DNA of 64,000 nucleotides from Agromyces protaetiae (GCF_004135405.1 NZ_CP035491.1:3224001-3288000); one strand, 5' to 3'; positions 40,863 to 49,060 are shown, numbered from the stretch's first letter. Program-made: numbers and translations. Notes: generated by a model not told the origin, from the letters alone.

Positions 40863-41608
40863 GAGGCGGCGGCCTCGCCCGGTTCGGTCGCGGATGCCTC
40901 GGATTCCTCGGATGCCTCGACGGCGACGGATGCCTCGGATGCCGACCCCGGAGCATCCGCCTCGAATGCGTCTGCGCCCGCGACGGCCGCGAGCGCCTCG
41001 CGCGAGAGCACGCCTTCACGCACGATCCGCAGGCGTTCGCCCGTGGCATCCACGATCGTCGACGGGAGGTCGCTCGAGGAGCCCGATTCGCCGCCGTCGA
41101 GGTAGACCGCGACCGAGTCGCCGAGCATGTCGGCGGCGGCGCGGGCGTCGGTCGCGGCGGGCTGCCCCGACAGGTTCGCCGACGACACCGCGAGCGGGCC
41201 GGTCTCGGAGAGGAGCTCGAGCGCGATGCGGTGGTCGGGCATGCGGAGCGCGACCGTGCCGCGCGTCTCGCCGAGGTCCCACTGCAGCGACGGCTGCGCG
41301 CGGAGGATGATCGTGAGCCCGCCCGGCCAGAACGCCTCGGCGAGCGCTCGCGCCGCCGCGGGGATGTCGGTCGCGAGCGCGTCGAGGGTCGGGAGACCCG
41401 GGATGAGCACGGGCGGCGGCGCCGTGCGCCCGCGACCCTTCGCGTCGAGGAGTCGCTGCACGGCGGCGGGGCTGAACGCGTCGGCCGCGACGCCGTAGAC
41501 CGTGTCGGTCGGGAGCACGACGAGTTCGCCGCGCCCGATGGCGCCGCGAGCGAGCCGCATGCCCGTGAGGAGTTCGGAGTCGACCGAGCAGTCGTAGATG
41601 GCAGTCAT
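40859..41608 (-). CDS. L-threonylcarbamoyladenylate synthase, TsaC/Sua5
   Basis: Makes threonylcarbamoyl-AMP for tRNA t6A37. YrdC domain visible: VVLPTDTVYGVAADA, KGRGRTAPPPVLIPG, LPSTIVDATGERLRIVREG; total 249 aa. The last 35 residues are a Glu/Ala/Ser low-complexity tail (EASVAVEASEESEAS) not found in the fold core and encoded by clustered copies of the repeated decamer described at 40892-40937. ATG 41608, divergent from the HAD gene. prmC, its usual neighbour, lies 3.5 kb away. Confidence 0.9.
   Translation of the reverse strand: MTAIYDCSVDSELLTGMRLARGAIGRGELVVLPTDTVYGVAADAFSPAAVQRLLDAKGRGRTAPPPVLIPGLPTLDALATDIPAAARALAEAFWPGGLTIILRAQPSLQWDLGETRGTVALRMPDHRIALELLSETGPLAVSSANLSGQPAATDARAAADMLGDSVAVYLDGGESGSSSDLPSTIVDATGERLRIVREGVLSREALAAVAGADAFEADAPGSASEASVAVEASEESEASATEPGEAAAS
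40892..40937. repeat. Three GGATGCCTCG decamers within 46 bp
   Basis: Exact copies at 40892-40901, 40910-40919 and 40928-40937, spaced 18 bases apart, inside the coding tail of the TsaC/Sua5 gene, followed by a partial fourth. On the coding strand each reads gag-gca-tcc (Glu-Ala-Ser). Part of a window-wide family of this decamer. Confidence 0.85.
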
Positions 41609-41650
41609 GACTGGTCGATCCTATGCCCCGCGGCTTGGGATACTCGGGGC

Positions 41651-42292
41651 ATGGCGGCTCCGCTGTTCCTCTTCGACTTCGACCAGACGCTCTACGCGTA
41701 CGACTTCCGCCGACGGCTCCCTGCGCTCGCGCGCCTGACCGGCGCGACGCAGTACCACCTCGCGAGCACGTGGTGGGCGGGCGGCTACGAGGCGGCCGCC
41801 GAGGGCGGCGAGTTCGAGACGACCGAGGAGTACCTCGCGGCGTTCGCCGAGGTGACCGGTGCGGCGCTCACCCGAGAGCAGTGGATCGAGGCGCGGCGCG
41901 AGGCGATGTCGCCCATCCCGGGCGCGATCCGGGCGCTCGAATCGGCCGCGACGCTCGGCGCGGTGTCGCTCCTGTCGAACAACCCCATCGTCTTCCGCGA
42001 CTGCCTGCCCGATCTCGCACCCGACGTGGCGGCGATCCTCGGCCCGAACGACCTCGTCTCGGCCGTGCTCGGCGCGCGGAAGCCCGAGCGGCGCATCTAC
42101 ACGCGCGCGCTCGGCAGTTTCGGCGTCGCGTCCGCGCACGCGATGCTCGTCGACGACTCGGCCGCGAACATCGCGGGAGCGGTCGAGGCCGGGCTCGCGG
42201 GCTTCCTGTTCGATCGCGACGACGCCGCGCGCGGGCCCGTGGCGCTCGACGCGGAGATCAGGGCGTTCGCCGCGCGGGTCGCGGGCGAGTAG
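41651..42292 (+). CDS. HAD-superfamily hydrolase
   Basis: A 213-aa phosphatase-type HAD protein. Motif I FDFDQTLY at residues 7-14, motif II in VSLLSNNP, motif III Lys in GARKPERRIY, motif IV MLVDDSAANI. The alpha-helical cap between motifs I and II indicates subfamily IA. Substrate unknown. ATG 41651 follows CGGGG, and the codons before it belong to shadow frame. Confidence 0.85.
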   Translation: MAAPLFLFDFDQTLYAYDFRRRLPALARLTGATQYHLASTWWAGGYEAAAEGGEFETTEEYLAAFAEVTGAALTREQWIEARREAMSPIPGAIRALESAATLGAVSLLSNNPIVFRDCLPDLAPDVAAILGPNDLVSAVLGARKPERRIYTRALGSFGVASAHAMLVDDSAANIAGAVEAGLAGFLFDRDDAARGPVALDAEIRAFAARVAGE

Positions 42293-42308
42293 CGATCGAG
42301 GCGCAGCA

Positions 42309-42341
42309 CGAGACGGATGCCCCGTCGGGACATCCGTCTCG
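42309..42341. terminator. 11-bp hairpin between convergent genes
   Basis: CGAGACGGATG (42309-42319) pairs with CATCCGTCTCG (42331-42341) around an 11-base loop that can itself pair CCC with GGG. It sits between the HAD gene and the ABC exporter, both ending here. No T-tract. Confidence 0.7.
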
Positions 42342-42355
42342 TCCGTCGCCGACGC

Positions 42356-43147
42356 TCAGCGGCGGCCCGCCTTGCGCCGGAACAGCCACGCGCCCCACCA
42401 CGCCGAGAACGCGACGATGAGCGTGCACCATCCGAGCGCCCACCACACCGAGCCGCCCATCGGGTACCCCATGAGGAGGCTTCGGATCGTCTCGATGACG
42501 GGCGTCACGGGTTGATTCGCGGCGAACCAGCGCAGCCACTCGGGGAGCGTCTCGAGCGGCACGAACGCGCTCGAGAGGTAGGGAAGGAACAGCAGGATGA
42601 ACCCGTAGCCGCTCGCCGCCTCGGGGCTGCCCGCCGCGAGACCGATCGCCGCGAACAGGTAGGTGATCGCGAAGATGTAGAGGGCGATGACCCCGACCGC
42701 CGCGATCCATTCGGCGACGCCGGCGGACGGGCGGAAGCCCACGAGGAGCGCGACCCCCACGACGATGCCCGTCGCGAGGAGATTGCGCACGAGACTCGAG
42801 ACGACGTGGCCCGTGAGCACGGCGCCCGCGTGCAGCGGCATCGTGCGGAATCGGTCGATGATGCCCGTCGACAGGTCGCGCGCGACGTAGGTCGCCGTCG
42901 ACGACGCCCCGAATCCCGCGCACAGCAGGATGATGCCCGGCACGACGTAGTTCACGTAGTCGCCCGACGGATCGATCGCGCCGCCGAACACGAACGTGAA
43001 CAGCAGCATGAGCATGACGGGCAGGAGGATCGCCATGAGCAGGGTCTCGCCGTCGCGGAGCGAGTGCAGGAAGCTGCGGCGGATGAAGACCGACTCGGCC
43101 GTGAACGGCCCGAGCTGCGGGCGGGCGGCGGGGGTCGCGGCGGTCAT
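42356..43147 (-). CDS. ABC-2 type export permease
   Basis: Six-helix permease (263 aa) of the DrrB/ABC-2 class for export of drugs or lipophilic compounds. Seen: RRSFLHSLRDGETLLMAILL, the conserved STATYVARDLSTGIIDRFRT loop and the YLSSAFVPLETLPEWLRWF segment near the C-terminus. ATG 43147 overlaps the ATPase stop as ATGA. The pair is controlled by the divergent TetR gene. Confidence 0.9.
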   Translation of the reverse strand: MTAATPAARPQLGPFTAESVFIRRSFLHSLRDGETLLMAILLPVMLMLLFTFVFGGAIDPSGDYVNYVVPGIILLCAGFGASSTATYVARDLSTGIIDRFRTMPLHAGAVLTGHVVSSLVRNLLATGIVVGVALLVGFRPSAGVAEWIAAVGVIALYIFAITYLFAAIGLAAGSPEAASGYGFILLFLPYLSSAFVPLETLPEWLRWFAANQPVTPVIETIRSLLMGYPMGGSVWWALGWCTLIVAFSAWWGAWLFRRKAGRR

Positions 43148-44028
43148 GCCGGCACCTCCGTCGCGGTGAGGTGGAGGAACACGTCGTCGAGGCTCGGGCG
43201 GCGGATGGTCACGTGCACGCCCGGGAGGGCGGATGCCTCGAGCCGGTCGAGCTCGTCGATCGCGGCTCGGAGTCCGTGGACGCTGCCGTCGGTCGGGAGC
43301 TCGGCGAGGAGCCCGTCGGAGGCCTCGCGGAGCTCGACGACCTCGCCGCCGACGCGCGCCTTGAGCTCGGCCGCTGTGCCCTCGGCGACGATGCGGCCGC
43401 CGTCGAGCACGGCGATGCGGTCGGCGAGCCGGTCGGCTTCCTCGAGGTACTGGGTGGTGAGGAAGACGGTCGTGCCGGCTGCGGCGATGTCGCCGATGAC
43501 GTTCCACAGTTCGAGTCGACTGTGCGGGTCGAGGCCCGTCGTCGGCTCGTCGAGGAAGAGCACGGGCGCCGGGACGACGAGGCTGAGCGCGAGGTCGAGA
43601 CGTCGGCGCATGCCGCCGGAGTACGTCGAGACACGGCGGCCCGAGGCATCCGTCAGATCGAAGCGCTCGAGGAGCTCTGCCGCTCGTTGCGCGGCGGCGC
43701 GGCCGCGCAGCCCCGAGAGGCGCGCGAGCATGACGAGGTTCTCCCGCCCCGTGAGCGCTTCGTCGACGGCCGCCGACTGGCCCGTGAGGCTGATGCGCGC
43801 GCGGACGCCGTCGGGGTCGCGCACGACGTCGCAGCCGGCGACGGACGCGGTGCCCCCGTCGGGATGGACGAGGGTCGTGAGGATGTTGATGGTCGTGGTC
43901 TTGCCCGAGCCGTTCGGCCCGAGGAGGGCGAAGACCTCGCCTTGCTCGACGGCCAGGTCGACGCCGCCCAGGACGGTCGCCGTGCCGAAGCGCTTGCCGA
44001 GGCCGCGCGCGTCGATCGCGAGGGTCAT
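43144..44028 (-). CDS. ABC exporter ATP-binding protein, DrrA type
   Basis: ATPase (294 aa) of a daunorubicin-resistance-type exporter. Walker A GPNGSGKTTTINIL, Q-loop ISLTGQSAAVDE, signature TYSGGMRRRLD, Walker B VLFLDEPTTGLDPHS, and LTTQYLEEADRLAD. A roughly 60-residue C-terminal extension typical of DrrA follows. The ATG at 44028 is preceded by AAAGG; its leader contains the large dyad operator, so expression is probably de-repressed by a ligand. Confidence 0.92.
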   Translation of the reverse strand: MTLAIDARGLGKRFGTATVLGGVDLAVEQGEVFALLGPNGSGKTTTINILTTLVHPDGGTASVAGCDVVRDPDGVRARISLTGQSAAVDEALTGRENLVMLARLSGLRGRAAAQRAAELLERFDLTDASGRRVSTYSGGMRRRLDLALSLVVPAPVLFLDEPTTGLDPHSRLELWNVIGDIAAAGTTVFLTTQYLEEADRLADRIAVLDGGRIVAEGTAAELKARVGGEVVELREASDGLLAELPTDGSVHGLRAAIDELDRLEASALPGVHVTIRRPSLDDVFLHLTATEVPA

Positions 44029-44062
44029 GATGCGCCTTTCCCGTGATGGTCGTGGTCTGGAT

Positions 44063-44115
44063 TGTGTAGGACGTAAACTGTATATGGCATCCACATACTG
44101 TTTACATAATACACA
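44063..44115. promoter_or_regulatory. 53-bp symmetric operator between exporter and TetR gene
   Basis: A dyad centred on 44089. The inner arms 44073-44086 (GTAAACTGTATATG) and 44092-44105 (CACATACTGTTTAC) match 12 of 14 as inverted repeats around five bases. The outer arms TGTGTA (44063-44068) and TACACA (44110-44115) also match exactly at the same centre. It lies in the only AT-rich stretch between divergent genes, so it should overlap both promoters. Binding of the adjacent TetR protein is inferred. Confidence 0.8.
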
Positions 44116-44148
44116 GTCTTAGAATGGATGGAAGCCGAGAGGAGCACG

Positions 44149-45102
44149 ATGACCGTCGAGCCGCCCGCCGTCCCCGCCGCACCTGAACCCGAACTCCCCC
44201 GGGGCGTGGCCCTCGCGTGGGGCGTCGCCGCCAACCCGCAACGCGGGCCGAAGCGCGAGCTCAGCATCGAACGGATCGTCGAAGCCGCCGTCGAGATCGC
44301 CGACGCCGAAGGCCTCGGAGCCGTCTCGATGGCGCGCGTCGCCCAATCGCTCGGCTACACGACGATGTCGCTCTACCGCTACGTCTCGGCGAAAGACGAC
44401 CTTCTGACCCTCATGCAGGAGATCGGCACGGGCCTCCCGCCCGAACCCTCCCCCGACCTCGCCGCGGGCGACTGGCGCGGGCGCCTCCGCGAACTCTCAC
44501 GCGCACAGGTCGAGCACTACCTCGCACACCCGTGGCTCCTCGACATCCCCATCGAGGGCACGCCCGTCACGCCCAACAACCTCGCCTGGATGGACGCGAT
44601 GCTCGACGCGCTCGCAGACGTTCCCGTCGACGAGTTCGAACGCGTCGCGATCATGCTCCTCTTCACGGGGCAGATGCGCTGGCGCGGCACGATCGAACGC
44701 GCCTACGCCGACGCCGCGAGCGCCGCGGGCGTCGACCCTCAGGCGATCGACGACGCGCGCGACGCCCTGCTCGACACCCTCGTCACTGCCCAGGAGTTCC
44801 CCGCCGTGCGACGAGCGATCGACGCGGGCGTCTTCCGCGACGAGACCGGCGACCCCCTCGAATTCGGCTTCGAACGGCTCCTCGACGGCGTCGCAGGCTA
44901 CGTCGCCGAACGCGCCGCGGGTGCGCCGCGGGACATCCCGGCGCCCGCCGACCCCGTCGAGGCAGAGGCCGCGGGCGACAAGAAGGTGCGCGAAGCGCAG
45001 AAGGCCGTCCGCGAGGCCGAGAAACGCCTCCGCGACGCGCGCAAGCTCGCGCGCGATGCGACGCGGGAGGCCACGAGGCGCATTCGCGATTCGCGGCGGT
45101 GA
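44149..45102 (+). CDS. TetR/AcrR-family repressor
   Basis: Regulator of 317 aa, long for a TetR protein. Helix-turn-helix region IVEAAVEIADAEGLGAVSMA and SLGYTTMSLYRYV near residues 45-80; the C-terminal domain is of the TetR_C_11 drug-sensing type. The last 40 residues form a Lys/Arg/Glu/Ala-rich helix (KKVREAQKAVREAEKRLRD). ATG 44149 follows GAGAGGAG; an ATG at 44128 lacks such a site. It probably represses itself and the divergent DrrAB-type exporter through the 53-bp dyad. Confidence 0.9.
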   Translation: MTVEPPAVPAAPEPELPRGVALAWGVAANPQRGPKRELSIERIVEAAVEIADAEGLGAVSMARVAQSLGYTTMSLYRYVSAKDDLLTLMQEIGTGLPPEPSPDLAAGDWRGRLRELSRAQVEHYLAHPWLLDIPIEGTPVTPNNLAWMDAMLDALADVPVDEFERVAIMLLFTGQMRWRGTIERAYADAASAAGVDPQAIDDARDALLDTLVTAQEFPAVRRAIDAGVFRDETGDPLEFGFERLLDGVAGYVAERAAGAPRDIPAPADPVEAEAAGDKKVREAQKAVREAEKRLRDARKLARDATREATRRIRDSRR

Positions 45103-45108
45103 GGTCGA

Positions 45109-45122
45109 GACATCCGGATGTC
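45109..45122. terminator. 14-bp palindrome between convergent genes
   Basis: GACATCCGGATGTC is a perfect palindrome in the 31-base space between the TetR gene and prmC, which converge here. Folded, it leaves a 5-bp stem with a CCGG loop. Weak candidate for a shared terminator. Confidence 0.4.
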
Positions 45123-45133
45123 CCGCGCCCGCG

Positions 45134-46015
45134 TCAGCGAACGGCGGTCGTCGCCCGGTCGCGCCGCGTGAGGTCCTCGTGGTGCATGATCCCGCGCCAG
45201 CCGTCGGCCGACAGGATCGCCGCGATCTCGGTCGACTGATGCTCGGCGTGCTCGATCACGAGCGCGCCGCCCGGTCGCAGCAGCTCCCGCGCCCGCACCG
45301 ACAGCACGCGCACGACATCGAGGCCGTCGAGCCCGCCGTAAAGCGCCGCCTCGGGATCGTGCAACCGCACCTCGGGATCGCGCGGCGGCATCGTGAGCGG
45401 CACGTACGGCGGATTCGACACGACGACCGCGACCCGGCCCTCGAGCTCGACCAGTGCATCGGCGAGGTCGCCGAACACGAGCGTCAGATTCTCGGCGCCC
45501 GACTCGTCGACGTTGCGGCGGGTCCACGGGAAGGCCGCAGGCGAGTTCTCGACCGCCCACACTCGCGCGTGCGGCACCTCGGTCGCGAGCGAGATCGCGA
45601 TCGCGCCGCTGCCCGACCCCAGGTCGACCCCGATCGGCTCGGGCTCGGCGGCCGCGCGGAGCGCGTCGATCGCGAGCTGGGCGACCTGCTCGGTCTCGGG
45701 CCGCGGCACGAAGACCCCCGGCCCCACCGCGAGCTCGAGCGAGCGGAACGGCGCGCGCCCCGTGAGGTGCTGGAGCGGCTCACGCGCGGCGCGCCGCTCG
45801 ACGAGACCCTCGAACACCGAGGCATCCGCAGCCTCGAGCGCACCGCCGATCACCATGCGCGCCTGCAGCGCACCGCGCGACAGGCCGAGCACGTGGCCGA
45901 GCAGGAGTTCCGCGTCTATCTCCGCGTCGCCGACGCCCGCGCGCGCGAGCCGGGACGCCGCGGCATCCCGCGCCTCGCGCAAGGTGGGGGCAGGGACATC
46001 CGCGCTCGAACTCAC
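45134..46015 (-). CDS. prmC: Peptide chain release factor glutamine methyltransferase
   Basis: SAM-dependent methyltransferase (293 aa) that methylates the GGQ glutamine of release factors. Seen: GHVLGLSRGALQARM, FVPRPETEQ, GVDLGSGSGAIAISLA (SAM site) and the catalytic SNPPYVP. The GTG at 46015 (VSSSADVPAPTLREAR) is taken as start; reading upstream is not family-like. It normally follows prfA directly, but here three genes lie between them. Confidence 0.92.
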   Translation of the reverse strand: MSSSADVPAPTLREARDAAASRLARAGVGDAEIDAELLLGHVLGLSRGALQARMVIGGALEAADASVFEGLVERRAAREPLQHLTGRAPFRSLELAVGPGVFVPRPETEQVAQLAIDALRAAAEPEPIGVDLGSGSGAIAISLATEVPHARVWAVENSPAAFPWTRRNVDESGAENLTLVFGDLADALVELEGRVAVVVSNPPYVPLTMPPRDPEVRLHDPEAALYGGLDGLDVVRVLSVRARELLRPGGALVIEHAEHQSTEIAAILSADGWRGIMHHEDLTRRDRATTAVR

Positions 46016-46107
46016 GCAATGGAATGTAACGCACCCTCCCGGGCATCCCCCGCCAGCCCTAGGCTGAGCGCGCACCCGCATGCTTCGAGCCCGAGGAGGA
46101 GCCCAGA

Positions 46108-47040
46108 ATGGGCCAGGTCTACGACAACATCACCCAGGTCTTCGGACGCACGCCGCTCGTGCGTCTCAACCGCATCACCGACGGCGCCGAAGCCACCGTG
46201 CTCGCGAAGCTCGAGTTCTACAACCCGACCGCGAGCGTCAAGGACCGCCTCGGCGTCGGCATCGTCGACGCGGCCGAGGCCTCGGGCGCGCTCGCCCCCG
46301 GCGGCACGATCGTCGAGGGCACGAGCGGCAACACGGGCATCGCACTCGCCGCGATCGGCGCCGCGCGCGGCTACAAGGTCATCCTCGCGATGCCCGAGAC
46401 GATGTCGGCCGAGCGCAAGGCGCTCCTCAAGGCGTACGGCGCCGAGCTCGTGCTCACGCCCGGTGCCGAGGGCATGAAGGGCGCCGTCGCGAAGGCCGAG
46501 CAGATCGCAGCCGAGACCCCCGGCGCGATCCTCGCCCGCCAGTTCGAGAACGAGGCGAACGTCGCCATCCACCGGAAGACCACGGCCGAAGAGGTCTGGG
46601 CCGACACCGACGGCGGCGTCGACATCTTCGTCTCCGGCATCGGCACAGGCGGCACCCTCACGGGCACCGGCCAGGTGCTCAAGGAGCGCAAGCCCGAGGT
46701 GAAGATCGTCGGCGTCGAGCCCGCCGAGTCGCCGATCCTCAACGGCGGCCAGCCCGGCCCGCACAAGATCCAAGGCATCGGCGCGAACTTCGTGCCCGCG
46801 ATCCTCGACCGCGATGTCTACGACGAAATCATCGACGTCAACATCGACCAGGCCGTCGCCACCGCGCGCCGCCTCGGCCAGGAAGAGGGCATCCTCGGAG
46901 GCATCTCGTCGGGTGCCACCGTGTACGCTGCCCTCGAACTCGCCAAGCGACCCGAGAACGCCGGCAAGACCATCGTCGTGATCGTCGCGAGCTACGGCGA
47001 GCGCTACCTCTCGACCGTGCTCTACGAAGGCATCGTCTGA
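46108..47040 (+). CDS. cysK: Cysteine synthase A
   Basis: O-acetylserine sulfhydrylase (310 aa), last step of cysteine synthesis. PLP lysine in [35 protein letters not shown] phosphate loop, and [11 protein letters not shown]. It lacks the CBS domains of cystathionine synthases. The ATG follows GAGGAGGAG. Forms an operon with cysE 70 bases downstream. Confidence 0.95.
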   Translation: MGQVYDNITQVFGRTPLVRLNRITDGAEATVLAKLEFYNPTASVKDRLGVGIVDAAEASGALAPGGTIVEGTSGNTGIALAAIGAARGYKVILAMPETMSAERKALLKAYGAELVLTPGAEGMKGAVAKAEQIAAETPGAILARQFENEANVAIHRKTTAEEVWADTDGGVDIFVSGIGTGGTLTGTGQVLKERKPEVKIVGVEPAESPILNGGQPGPHKIQGIGANFVPAILDRDVYDEIIDVNIDQAVATARRLGQEEGILGGISSGATVYAALELAKRPENAGKTIVVIVASYGERYLSTVLYEGIV

Positions 47041-47109
47041 TCGTCGACATGATCGACGCCGCAGGTCGGCGCTCGCTTTCCGTCCGGAATTCTCTGGTTG
47101 ACTGAGCGG

Positions 47110-47694
47110 GTGCCGATCCTCAAGACGCTGAAGGAAGACCTCGCGACCGCCCGTGCGCACGACCCCGCCGCACGGAGCGATCTCGAGGTCTTCCTCGCGT
47201 ATTCGGGCCTGCACGCGATCTGGACCTACCGACTCACACACAAGCTGTGGGTCGCGGGGTGGCGTCTGCCCGCGCGCCTCATCTCTCAGCTCACCCGGTT
47301 CTTCACGGGCATCGAGATCCACCCCGGGGCCACGATCGGCCGACGGTTCTTCATCGACCACGGCATGGGCGTCGTGATCGGCGAGACCGCGATCGTCGGC
47401 GACGACGTCATGCTGTACCACGGCGTCACCCTCGGCGGAAAGGCGCCTCGCAACACTCCCCCGGGCACCAAGCGGCACCCCACCCTCGACGACGGCGTGA
47501 CCGTCGGCGCGGGCGCGAAGATCCTCGGCGACATCGTCGTCGGCGCGTGGAGCGCCGTCGGCGCCAACGCCGTCGTCACGAAGTCGGCCCCTGCGCACTC
47601 GCTCGTCGTCGGCGTGCCCGCGACCGTCAAGCCGCTCTCGTCGTCGACGGCCGATGCCGCGCGAGGCATCCACGACTGGCACTGGATGATCTGA
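47110..47694 (+). CDS. cysE: Serine O-acetyltransferase
   Basis: Makes O-acetylserine for CysK. 194 aa, with a short helical N-terminus ([16 protein letters not shown]) and a left-handed beta-helix of hexapeptide repeats; [19 protein letters not shown] and GVTLGGKAP contain the catalytic His residues. The C-terminal dipeptide, Met-Ile, supplies the terminal Ile that docks into CysK. GTG 47110 gives the family N-terminus; a TTG at 47098 is also in frame. Confidence 0.93.
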   Translation: MPILKTLKEDLATARAHDPAARSDLEVFLAYSGLHAIWTYRLTHKLWVAGWRLPARLISQLTRFFTGIEIHPGATIGRRFFIDHGMGVVIGETAIVGDDVMLYHGVTLGGKAPRNTPPGTKRHPTLDDGVTVGAGAKILGDIVVGAWSAVGANAVVTKSAPAHSLVVGVPATVKPLSSSTADAARGIHDWHWMI

Positions 47695-47714
47695 CCGCGG
47701 CGCGCGCCGTGGCT

Positions 47715-47810
47715 GCTTTGCGCCACCTGCCGCCCGCATTGCGCCACCTGCCGCCCGCTTTGCGCCACCTGCCGCCCGCATTGCGCCACCTGCCGCCCGC
47801 TTTGCGCCAC
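47715..47810. repeat. 21-bp tandem repeat, four and a half copies
   Basis: Four contiguous copies at 47715-47735, 47736-47756, 47757-47777 and 47778-47798, beginning alternately GCTTTG and GCATTG and otherwise identical (GCGCCACCTGCCGCCC). A partial fifth copy (47799-47810) runs into the 59-bp palindrome. No spacers, so not CRISPR. Lies 20 bases after the cysE stop. The length is a multiple of three, but no convincing gene uses it. Confidence 0.9.
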
Positions 47811-47861
47811 GTACACGCGATCGCGCCCGTTGAGCGGGCGCAGGCGCGCGTACGTGGCGCA
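47803..47861. repeat. 59-bp nested palindrome, left copy
   Basis: Layout 7-12-21-12-7: TGCGCCA at the left end, TGGCGCA at the right end, and a central GCGCCCG/CGGGCGC hairpin at 47823-47841. The arms TGCGCCACGTAC and GTACGTGGCGCA are exact complements. It begins 14 bases past the stop of the minus-strand AbiEi-like gene. Same layout as the element at 48948-49006. Confidence 0.8.
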
Positions 47862-47875
47862 GCGCGTGTGAAACG

Positions 47876-48820
47876 CTAGGTGCGCCGGCGCGCACCCGAC
47901 GTCGGCAGGCCTGCCGCGAGCAGGATGTCTCGGAGGCCGGGACCGCGCCACGCGTCATCCCAGCCCCACCTCCCGCACCGCCACCCCGTCACGGTGCGCA
48001 CTTCGTCTTCACGTCGCTTCTCCTCGACCAGCACCGCCGTCGACGCGTACTTGCCCGTTCCGTCCGCCTCACCCCAGATCCCGAAAGCAGGCCACGCGAA
48101 GTCGAGGTGCGCGGTCGTGCCGAGCCTCGGGAGCGCCACCGGGAACTGGAGCACGGGCGCCGGAAAGCCGTACTCCTCGAATCGCCACCTGCTGATCGTC
48201 TCGAGCGGGGTCTCGGCCGAGGTCGTCGCCCGACGCATCACTGCCGCGACCTTCCTGCTGCCGGGGAAGGGGAGGCGCTCGGCGCAGCGGGCTTCGAGTT
48301 CTGGGAACGTCGTCAGCGGCTCCCGTTCTCCGAACCGCGGCACCCACAGCGCGGCATCGAACATGGCGAGCGCAGTCGGCAGCGGCACACGCCGGGCGAC
48401 CTCGACGAGGGTGTCGGCGACCGAAGTGAGCCTGACGCCCGCTCGCACCTCGATGCGCTCGTTTCCGCGTCGCGCGAGTTCGATGACGCCATTGCGACGA
48501 CGCCCCGATCGGTTCGGTGAGAGGAGCACGATCTCGTCGGGGACCGGACCGACGAACGGGAGACCGTGGAAGATCGCCGCCGTCTCGCCGGCGAACACCG
48601 CGGACTGACGTTGACGCGCCGCCGCCAACGCACGAAGCCGATGCTGTTCGGCCGGCCGAACGCCCGCGAATCGAGTTGCCTCGATGTAGACGCCCCGACG
48701 GAGACGGAGAATCGAGCCGTCGGCACTCCGACGGTCGAGCGCGGCACGGTTCCCGAGGTCGTGGGCGTGGGCGAACTCGATGAGTCCGTTCGCATCGACG
48801 GGAAGTTGGGCGAGATCCAT
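47876..48820 (-). CDS. AbiEi-type wHTH protein with nuclease-like C-terminus
   Basis: A 314-aa protein. The N-terminal 60 residues resemble the AbiEi antitoxin-type winged helix (ILRLRRGVYIEATRF, then RPAEQHRLRALAAARQ). The C-terminal 100 residues resemble the DUF559/Vsr-like PD-(D/E)XK fold: AHLDFAWPAF, GIWGEADGTGKY and TGWRCGRWGWDDAW give plausible Asp, Glu and Lys residues. No AbiEii toxin gene is adjacent, so a working toxin-antitoxin pair is not shown. Such proteins are frequent and variable in actinobacteria. ATG 48820 has a weak ribosome-binding site. The gene is flanked by two 59-bp palindromes. Confidence 0.65.
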   Translation of the reverse strand: MDLAQLPVDANGLIEFAHAHDLGNRAALDRRSADGSILRLRRGVYIEATRFAGVRPAEQHRLRALAAARQRQSAVFAGETAAIFHGLPFVGPVPDEIVLLSPNRSGRRRNGVIELARRGNERIEVRAGVRLTSVADTLVEVARRVPLPTALAMFDAALWVPRFGEREPLTTFPELEARCAERLPFPGSRKVAAVMRRATTSAETPLETISRWRFEEYGFPAPVLQFPVALPRLGTTAHLDFAWPAFGIWGEADGTGKYASTAVLVEEKRREDEVRTVTGWRCGRWGWDDAWRGPGLRDILLAAGLPTSGARRRT

Positions 48821-48947
48821 CGAACCACCGTGCCAGCGGCGCTCCCGAGGGGCCGGAGGCGGCGACAGGATGGTGCAGGATGGCGCGCCGGACGTCCCTG
48901 TGCAGGAGATGTCGGAAATCCCGGCGGGCGGACCCGTGGGTCAGGTC

Positions 48948-49006
48948 TGCGCCGCGTGTGTCAAGGTGCGCCCGTTCAACGGGCGCAGCGCCGCTCGACT
49001 GGCGCA
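48948..49006. repeat. 59-bp nested palindrome, right copy
   Basis: Same 7-12-21-12-7 layout as 47803-47861: TGCGCCG on the left, TGGCGCA on the right, and a perfect central hairpin TGCGCCCGTT/AACGGGCGCA (48967-48987, one-base loop). The central 21 bases match the left copy in 18 positions directly and 19 inverted. It lies 54 bases after the prfA stop, in a 240-base gap with no other feature. Confidence 0.8.
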
Positions 49007-49060
49007 GAGGATGCCGGAAGTGGCGCGGACGCGCGGGTAAGCGCAGGCGCAGTCGGCGCG

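Noticed and set aside
47715..47810. Possible CRISPR array
   Set aside because: The units are directly contiguous with no spacers, and no cas genes are nearby.
47247..47879. Plus-strand frame containing HLPPALR heptads over the 21-bp repeats
   Set aside because: Mostly a shadow of cysE; the heptads only reflect that 21 is divisible by three.
48780..49040. Small plus-strand open frame of 86 codons
   Set aside because: Runs through the right-hand palindrome and has no conserved features or convincing start site.
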